Below are positions 5,294 to 10,209 of a stretch of 10,209 nt of DNA, one piece after another. The notes under the pieces are model-generated. The model was not told the origin of the DNA, did no database searches, and saw nothing but the letters and a program-made list of their open reading frames with translations. This DNA is from Candidatus Thalassarchaeaceae archaeon. GTDB taxonomy: Archaea > Thermoplasmatota > Poseidoniia > Poseidoniales > Thalassarchaeaceae. The first letter of the stretch is position 1; the number at the start of each line of letters is the position of its first letter. The DNA lies in NCBI GenBank assembly GCA_030747475.1, contig JASLKO010000069.1:1-10209 (forward strand). The letters run 5' to 3'. A program made the position numbers and the translations under genes.

Positions 5294-5869
5294 ATGGCAT
5301 TGAGCATCGACGAACTGCGAGAAAAAGTTGCACAAATGACGAAAAAAGGACTCAATACACAACAAATTGCAGATGAATTTTCCATCTCCCAAAGAACCGT
5401 GATCTGGTTGAATAGCGGTGCGGCAGAAGTCGACCACCCTGACGATGTAAGAATCGGATGGAGAACCATTGGTGTTCGACCAAATCGAATCAATGCAATT
5501 GGCGCAATTATGGCCGATGTTGTCTTGGAAGAACTAACGGATGTCGACACAATTGTTGGCATAAGCCTAAACGGAATCCTATTTGCAAATTCTATCGCGG
5601 ATCAAATCGATGCCGATGTCGCAATTTTCAGATCGGTTTCAGAAGAAGGCGATGGTCACCTGTCGAACAAGTACGGAAATGTAGCTGGCCGCAAGGTCGT
5701 TGTGGTTGATGACGTACTCTCTTCCGGTGAAACGATGCGAAAGACAATCAAAACCCTGCAAGATGCAGGTGGCGATGTTGTTCTCAGCGTTGTTTTGGTG
5801 AATAAAACTGAAGAAAATGCAGTTTCCGGCATCCCACTCCGTGGATTGATTCGGGCTGTTCGAGTCTGA
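5294..5869 (+). CDS. gfcR: GfcR-type regulator: HTH fused to a phosphoribosyltransferase-like domain
   Basis: This 191-residue protein pairs an N-terminal helix-turn-helix (about 17-40, including 'NTQQIADEFSISQRTV') with a PyrE-like type I phosphoribosyltransferase domain. The PRPP-binding loop is clear at V-V-V-V-D-D-V-L-S-S-G-E-T-M (135-148). This is the layout of archaeal 'PyrE-like' proteins. The haloarchaeal member, GfcR, was shown to activate sugar-catabolism genes rather than make orotidylate, and the ligand-sensing use of the PRT fold is known for that family. Activity here is inferred. The gene precedes lysS by 11 nt and the two likely form an operon. The start has no Shine-Dalgarno. 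A 12-bp palindrome and a weak TATA-like element upstream suggest regulation, perhaps by its own product. The carB and dut genes nearby make a nucleotide signal plausible as well. Confidence 0.88.
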   Translation: MALSIDELREKVAQMTKKGLNTQQIADEFSISQRTVIWLNSGAAEVDHPDDVRIGWRTIGVRPNRINAIGAIMADVVLEELTDVDTIVGISLNGILFANSIADQIDADVAIFRSVSEEGDGHLSNKYGNVAGRKVVVVDDVLSSGETMRKTIKTLQDAGGDVVLSVVLVNKTEENAVSGIPLRGLIRAVRV

Positions 5870-5874
5870 GGTGA
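5868..5874 (+). promoter_or_regulatory. Ribosome binding site of lysS
   Basis: GAGGTGA begins inside the gfcR stop codon and ends 6 nt before ATG 5881. It is the strongest Shine-Dalgarno in the window, supports this start and indicates that lysS is translated from the gfcR message. Confidence 0.65.
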
Positions 5875-5880
5875 ATACGA

Positions 5881-7491
5881 ATGCACTGGGCTGACTCTAT
5901 TGCGAAGGCCCTATCCCACCGAGGCGACAAGCAAGTGATTGCTTCCGGGATCACACCATCGGGTGAATTTCACATCGGACATTTGCGAGAGATTCTGAGT
6001 TCTGACATCATTAAGCGTGCATGTCAAAGATCTGGTTTGGATGTGGAATTTGTTTTCTTTGTCGATGACGCTGACCCATTGCGTAAGGTCTATTCTTTCC
6101 TTGATGAATCATATGAACAATACATCGGACATCAATTGGCAAATATCCCTCCCCCTGACAACAATGGCATGCCTGATATGGCACGTTTTGAACAAGGCAC
6201 ATCTTATGCAGATCACTTCTTGCAACCATTTATTCAAGCGTTGGAACATATCGGCGTCAATATTGATGAAATCATTTACAATTACGCATCATACAAGGAC
6301 GGAAAAGTTGCAGAGGCTTCGAGGGCAGCCTGTAACCAATCCGAAGGTATTCGAGAAATTATCGAAAGGGTTTCTGGACGAGAATTGAATGAAAATTGGT
6401 TTCCCTGGAACCCTGTCGATTCGAATGGTTCGATTGATGGAATCACAATTACAGGTTGGCAAGACCCCATCGTCAAATGGACGGATTCAAACGGGAATGA
6501 AGGGCAATCTGATGTCACCAAAGGCGAAGGGAAATTGCCTTGGAGAGTCGATTGGCCGGCGAAATGGTCTTGGCGCGGCGTGACGATGGAACCCTTTGGG
6601 AAAGATCACGGAGCAGCTGGAGGTTCGTATGACACCGGCAAAGAAATATCACTGTTACTCGGCAGCCCACCACCTTATCCCACAACCTATGAATGGATTT
6701 CACTCAAAGGCGTCGGGGCGATGTCTAGCAGCACAGGAGTGACGATTGGCCCACTTGAAGCACTCGAACTTGTCCCACCTGAAATCCTCAGATATCTAAT
6801 CGCTAGAAACAAACCGAATCGCCACATCGATTTTGATACAGGTGGTGCATTAATTGAACTTGCAGACGAATATCAGAAAAAACTCTCAGATTTGGAAAAG
6901 GGTCCAGGTGAATGGAATACATTGAGTCGAAGGCAGCAAGTGGCTTGGGAGAAACTGAAGGCTCAACTTATCTATTCGCAAATCGACCCTAAACAAATGC
7001 CTCAAGCAGCATCTGAACGTGTCTCATTCAGACACTTGTCCCTACTCGCTCAGATTCGAAGTGATGACGATGATGTCTGGGCATCATTACAGCGCAGTGG
7101 GTTGATCTCTGGACAACCTTCTGGAGATTTACCAAGACGTCTTGAACTCATGCGAACATGGATTGATAGCACACATTTCCCTGAGGCTTTCCGTTTGCGA
7201 ATACAAACAGAAATCATCGATGAAGCTGCCGAGAATTTAGATCAAAGGGACTCAGAATATCTTACAGCATTGAGCAACCAATTCAAGCACTGTGGATGGA
7301 TTTCTGATGAAATTAATGGCATCATTTGCAATGAGGCCAAGGCCAGAGAAATTTCACTTAGAGATGCCTTCCAAACACTGTATTGGATTGTTCTTGGCCA
7401 AGACTTTGGGCCTAAGTTGGCAAGTATCCTAGCAGAAATGAAGCGGGAAGATGTGCTGAATTTACTGGAATTGGCCATTTCAACTGTCTAA
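5881..7491 (+). CDS. lysS: Lysyl-tRNA synthetase, class I
   Basis: This 536-residue protein charges tRNA-Lys with lysine. It is the class I enzyme found mainly in archaea, not the class II form of most bacteria and eukaryotes. The Rossmann active site starts with 'ITPSGEFHIGHLREI' (24-38), HIGH at 31-34. The family-specific 'EPFGKDHGAAGGSYDTG' segment lies at 237-253. The KMSKS-loop equivalent is A-M-S-S-S-T-G (280-286), which lacks both lysines of the consensus. A helical C-terminal part (about 330-536), including the anticodon-binding region, is complete. Length is in the family's normal range. A Shine-Dalgarno fixes the start, and an 11-nt gap ties it to gfcR. A 6-bp hairpin follows the stop at once. 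The product is surely a class I LysRS; whether the loop change affects rate is open. Confidence 0.96.
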   Translation: MHWADSIAKALSHRGDKQVIASGITPSGEFHIGHLREILSSDIIKRACQRSGLDVEFVFFVDDADPLRKVYSFLDESYEQYIGHQLANIPPPDNNGMPDMARFEQGTSYADHFLQPFIQALEHIGVNIDEIIYNYASYKDGKVAEASRAACNQSEGIREIIERVSGRELNENWFPWNPVDSNGSIDGITITGWQDPIVKWTDSNGNEGQSDVTKGEGKLPWRVDWPAKWSWRGVTMEPFGKDHGAAGGSYDTGKEISLLLGSPPPYPTTYEWISLKGVGAMSSSTGVTIGPLEALELVPPEILRYLIARNKPNRHIDFDTGGALIELADEYQKKLSDLEKGPGEWNTLSRRQQVAWEKLKAQLIYSQIDPKQMPQAASERVSFRHLSLLAQIRSDDDDVWASLQRSGLISGQPSGDLPRRLELMRTWIDSTHFPEAFRLRIQTEIIDEAAENLDQRDSEYLTALSNQFKHCGWISDEINGIICNEAKAREISLRDAFQTLYWIVLGQDFGPKLASILAEMKREDVLNLLELAISTV

Positions 7492-7506
7492 CTGAACACA
7501 GTTCAG
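7492..7506. terminator. Hairpin CTGAAC-ACA-GTTCAG directly after lysS
   Basis: A perfect 6-bp stem with a 3-nt loop begins at the first base after the lysS stop. It may help end or stabilise the gfcR-lysS message. The following bases are A/C-rich with no T-run, so it is not a standard intrinsic terminator. Confidence 0.35.
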
Positions 7507-7557
7507 AAACCACAAACACCCACACGCTTGAAAGAGTAGGTCTGTGTGGCGCGAGCA

Positions 7558-8826
7558 ATGCCAGTGTATTGCCCCAGTTGCGAAGCCGGCGTTGAAGCCG
7601 TCGCAAAATTCTGTTTGCAATGCGGCCATGACTTGGAAACGGATGGACCCATAACGTCCACTGGACATGATGTTCGTCAGTTGAAAGAATTAATTCGAGC
7701 CCGCGACGATTTGTCGATGGCTGAAAAATTTGACCTCATTGCACAAGTCGAAGAAGGATCCAATCCCATTGAACTTGGATTGGCGGCTCCCGCGGAAGGT
7801 AGTGGCGTCACTCCTGAGCAAATGGAGATTCAAGCCGCGGCACCAAAAGTGACCAAGGGCAGCCTTTCTGAGGCTGCAATGGACTACACCACCAGCCCGG
7901 CGGCTGCAGCTGCTGTCGCATTGATGAGTTCCCAGACCGATGCTTGGGGCCACATCCAATCTGGCTCGATCAATACACGAGACCCATTGTTCATCGAAGC
8001 GATGGCATTGGGCATGGAAGCCAGCCACCATATTCACGATATTGCCGCTGGAGGAATTGACGAAACGACCCTTACCAACGAAGATTTACGCGGCATCCCC
8101 GTCCTAAAACCACCCAAGAGGTCATTCTGTCCCAAGTGTGGTTCTGATATCCATTCACATACCATGCTGCAATGGAGGAAATGGCGTGACCATTCTGGAG
8201 AAGTGGTTCAGTTGCAGGCTCAAGCCGCAATGGAGACCAGCTTGGTTCAAGTTGCCGCCCATTATCTCACTCAAACACAAAGCGCTGAATCGCAACGCGA
8301 TGATTTGGCAAGCCAACTCGCGAATCTAGATGAAGGTGCCATGACTGAAAAAATCACCAAGGATTTACGCCCTAAGATTCTCAAAGAAGTCGAAGAGGAA
8401 CTCAAGAAGAAGGTTGAGGATGAACTTCGTTCAACCATCGAAGAAGAAGTTCGAGCAGATATGGCAGCCCGAGGCGGTGGGCGATCTACGGTCAAAAGCA
8501 GCGGGTCATCAACGTTCAAACCCAAACCTGCAAAGAAGGCTGCATCACCAGTTGTTCGGCGCGGTGCTGCTAAGAAAACATACGAAGGAGAACCCGATGG
8601 GAAGGTCGACTGGTTCCTCTCCGATGCTCTAGACACTGTGTTTGACCCTCATGGAACGGGCAAAGTGCTCAAGCCAAAGACGATTCTTGCCCGATCCGCT
8701 GAAGGCAATGTGCGAGTACAAGATGTTGTCCGAATTTATTCTGGTGATGGCGAAGATGGGCTCTCGGAATTGGCATGGACCAGTCCGTTCACCAAGTACA
8801 TCATCGAAGCATTTGATGCCTGCTGA
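7558..8826 (+). CDS. Unrecognised Zn-ribbon/coiled-coil protein
   Basis: This 422-residue protein combines several parts and matches no family I can name. (a) An N-terminal zinc ribbon, C5-x2-C8 ... C19-x2-C22-G. (b) A helical, Ala-rich region (about 38-165) with a run of Ala near 115-119. (c) A second possible metal site, C191-P-K-C194-G ... H199-S-H201, of unusual C-C-H-H type. (d) A strongly charged, Glu/Lys/Arg-rich coiled coil (about 215-303). (e) A basic linker rich in Ser, Gly, Lys and Ala (304-342). (f) A compact C-terminal domain of about 80 residues (341-422) with alternating acidic and hydrophobic runs. ATG 7558 is preferred; a GTG at 7546 is in frame. No Shine-Dalgarno is clear. 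The architecture suggests a scaffold or nucleic-acid-associated factor. It follows lysS by 66 bp and its stop abuts that of carB. Confidence 0.85.
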   Translation: MPVYCPSCEAGVEAVAKFCLQCGHDLETDGPITSTGHDVRQLKELIRARDDLSMAEKFDLIAQVEEGSNPIELGLAAPAEGSGVTPEQMEIQAAAPKVTKGSLSEAAMDYTTSPAAAAAVALMSSQTDAWGHIQSGSINTRDPLFIEAMALGMEASHHIHDIAAGGIDETTLTNEDLRGIPVLKPPKRSFCPKCGSDIHSHTMLQWRKWRDHSGEVVQLQAQAAMETSLVQVAAHYLTQTQSAESQRDDLASQLANLDEGAMTEKITKDLRPKILKEVEEELKKKVEDELRSTIEEEVRADMAARGGGRSTVKSSGSSTFKPKPAKKAASPVVRRGAAKKTYEGEPDGKVDWFLSDALDTVFDPHGTGKVLKPKTILARSAEGNVRVQDVVRIYSGDGEDGLSELAWTSPFTKYIIEAFDAC

Positions 8827-10209
8827 TCAAATGTAGTCAACGACCAATCGTCGAGGCTCAGGCATACCATTTTGTGCGACTGCGATGGCCTGACATTCCA
8901 TTTTAGCACCTGACATCGTTGTCACGAATGGAATATTCAGTTCGACAGCAAGTCTTCGCATCATATTGCCATCCAATACAGCACCACCACTATTTCTTGG
9001 TGTATTGATAATCAATTGGATCTTCCCCGTACGCATCAAATCCAATGCGTCAGGACCTTGACCTTCTGCAATGCGATAACACGTTTCAACTTCGATATCA
9101 CCAACATCACGTAGATGTCTGGCTGTACCCTTGGTCGCATGCAATGTGAAACCCATCTCCTGTAAAGAACGGGCCACTGGGATGAGGTGACCCTTGTCTT
9201 CATCCTTGACGGTGAGATACACTCCACCTCGGGTGGGAACGGGAAGTTCGGTTGCCAATCGTGCCTTGAGGTAGGCTGCTGCTGCATCGACGTGGCTGCC
9301 CATCACCTCACCTGTACTCTTCATCTCTGGACCAGGAGCCGGATCTAGCCCACGCAATTTGAGGAATGGGAATACCGGTGCTTTGACACAAACAGCATCG
9401 GTTTGGCGCCTTGGTATTTCCATCTTTGAAAGTTGATCTCCAATGGTAATGTGAGCTGCAATTCTGGCCAGGGGTATCCCGGTTGCTTTGGCTACAAACG
9501 GGAATGTTCGAGAACCTCGAGGATTGACTTCAAGGACATACAAATCACCTCTGCAAATGCAGAATTGGATGTTGAAACAACCTCGAATATTCAAGCCGAT
9601 TCCAATCTCTTTTGTCCACTCATGGACCTTTGCAAGTATTTCCTCACTCACGTTCTGTGTTGGAATAAAACAAGTGGAATCCCCGCTGTGAATTCCCGCT
9701 TCTTCCAAGTGTTCCATGACGGCACCCACCAACACATCCTCACCATCGCAAACAGCATCCACATCCAACTCGATTGCGCCACCAAGATACTCATCGACGA
9801 GCAATGGTTTGTCTGGGGCGATATAGGCGTCGGACATGTATGTCTCAAGTTGATCGTCGTCGGTCAGAATCTCCATGCCACGACCTCCAAGAACATACGA
9901 AGGTCGCACAAGAACGGGATATCCAATTTCTTGAACTGCGGCTCGAATGGCGTCTGGAGTCTTGCCCGTTCGCCCCTTTGGAAGTCGAATGATACTTCGT
10001 TTTCCAAACGCTTCGAATCGTTCGCGATCACTGGCTTCATCCACCGCATCTGGAGATGTGCCCAACATTGAGCAAGAGAGGCCCAAAGTGTCCAGATGTG
10101 GCATTCGGGCATCCAGTGGCAAGGCGAGATTGATTGCGGTCTGTCCACCAAATTGCAAGAGAATGCCATCGGCACCTTCTCTCAATAGAATCTCTGCGAC
10201 ACATTCTGT
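8827..10209 (-). CDS. carB: Carbamoyl-phosphate synthase large subunit, C-terminal part (partial)
   Basis: This reading frame is open from the right edge and encodes the last 460 residues of CarB, so the N-terminal half lies outside the window. The visible part covers the second ATP-grasp unit, with 'DGILLQFGGQTAINLAL', 'LGTSPDAVDEASDRERF', 'YPVLVRPSYVLGGRGMEI', 'EVDVDAVCDGEDVLVGAV', 'HSGDSTC' and 'LEVNPRGSRTFPFVAKATG'. The C-terminal MGS-like allosteric domain (roughly the last 130 residues) has 'HATKGTARHLRDVG' and 'IINTPRNSGG'. The enzyme makes carbamoyl phosphate from glutamine-derived ammonia, bicarbonate and two ATP, for pyrimidine and arginine synthesis. The second ATP-grasp unit phosphorylates carbamate. 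Nothing looks broken. Its TGA stop abuts the TGA of the convergent Zn-ribbon gene, forming TGATCA. Confidence 0.97.
   Translation of the reverse strand, partial: TECVAEILLREGADGILLQFGGQTAINLALPLDARMPHLDTLGLSCSMLGTSPDAVDEASDRERFEAFGKRSIIRLPKGRTGKTPDAIRAAVQEIGYPVLVRPSYVLGGRGMEILTDDDQLETYMSDAYIAPDKPLLVDEYLGGAIELDVDAVCDGEDVLVGAVMEHLEEAGIHSGDSTCFIPTQNVSEEILAKVHEWTKEIGIGLNIRGCFNIQFCICRGDLYVLEVNPRGSRTFPFVAKATGIPLARIAAHITIGDQLSKMEIPRRQTDAVCVKAPVFPFLKLRGLDPAPGPEMKSTGEVMGSHVDAAAAYLKARLATELPVPTRGGVYLTVKDEDKGHLIPVARSLQEMGFTLHATKGTARHLRDVGDIEVETCYRIAEGQGPDALDLMRTGKIQLIINTPRNSGGAVLDGNMMRRLAVELNIPFVTTMSGAKMECQAIAVAQNGMPEPRRLVVDYI

Noticed and set aside
7520..7549. Inverted repeat CCACAC ... GTGTGG before the Zn-ribbon/coiled-coil gene
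   Set aside because: The 6-bp arms are low-complexity and 18 bases apart, well within chance for this gap.
9433..10071. 212-residue open frame on the plus strand opposite carB
   Set aside because: It is a shadow of the highly conserved carB frame, with no recognisable domain or start signal.

Overview
The window reads as an archaeal chromosome segment, most likely from a planktonic euryarchaeon of the Marine Group II / Poseidoniales or a related Thermoplasmata-like lineage. The archaeal assignment rests on sequence: a small aIF2-beta, a class I lysyl-tRNA synthetase, a GfcR-type HTH-phosphoribosyltransferase regulator and an archaeal-length NOG1-like GTPase. The lineage is an inference from gene content and style, since no rRNA or other marker is present. 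It is compact housekeeping DNA: almost everything is coding, there is no non-coding stretch over about 105 bases, and I see no mobile element, CRISPR array or RNA gene.

Layout. (1) 35-1052, plus strand: a DUF2116-like Zn-ribbon/membrane protein, an unrecognised exported or membrane-anchored protein, and a 38-residue Zn-ribbon microprotein. (2) 1049-2173, minus strand: a NOG1-like GTPase. (3) 2277-4293, plus strand: a tightly packed four-gene operon with gaps of 4, 4 and 2 nt. It encodes an unrecognised small protein, a pterin-4a-carbinolamine dehydratase, a thioredoxin-like [2Fe-2S] ferredoxin and a VAT1-like zinc-independent MDR oxidoreductase. (4) 4294-4704, minus strand: aIF2-beta. (5) 4775-5227: dUTPase, divergent from aIF2-beta. 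(6) 5294-7491: gfcR and class I lysS, 11 nt apart. (7) 7558-8826: an unrecognised Zn-ribbon/coiled-coil protein. (8) 8827-10209, minus strand: the C-terminal half of the carbamoyl-phosphate synthase large subunit, cut by the window edge.

The genes cover nucleotide metabolism (carB, dut), translation and ribosome assembly (aIF2-beta, LysRS, NOG1-like), redox and pterin chemistry (region 3) and metabolic regulation (gfcR). Three features stand out. All three convergent gene pairs abut or overlap at their stop codons, leaving no room for an intergenic terminator. Nearly every intergenic gap carries a short perfect inverted repeat. Several operon-internal genes have Shine-Dalgarno-like motifs about 7 nt before the ATG, while several first genes lack one, which suggests leaderless transcripts. 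Possible sequence oddities in enzymes are a G4 motif without its usual Asn in the NOG1-like protein and a lysine-poor KMSKS loop in LysRS. The best candidates for undescribed biology are the four-gene redox operon and the 422-residue Zn-ribbon/coiled-coil protein.
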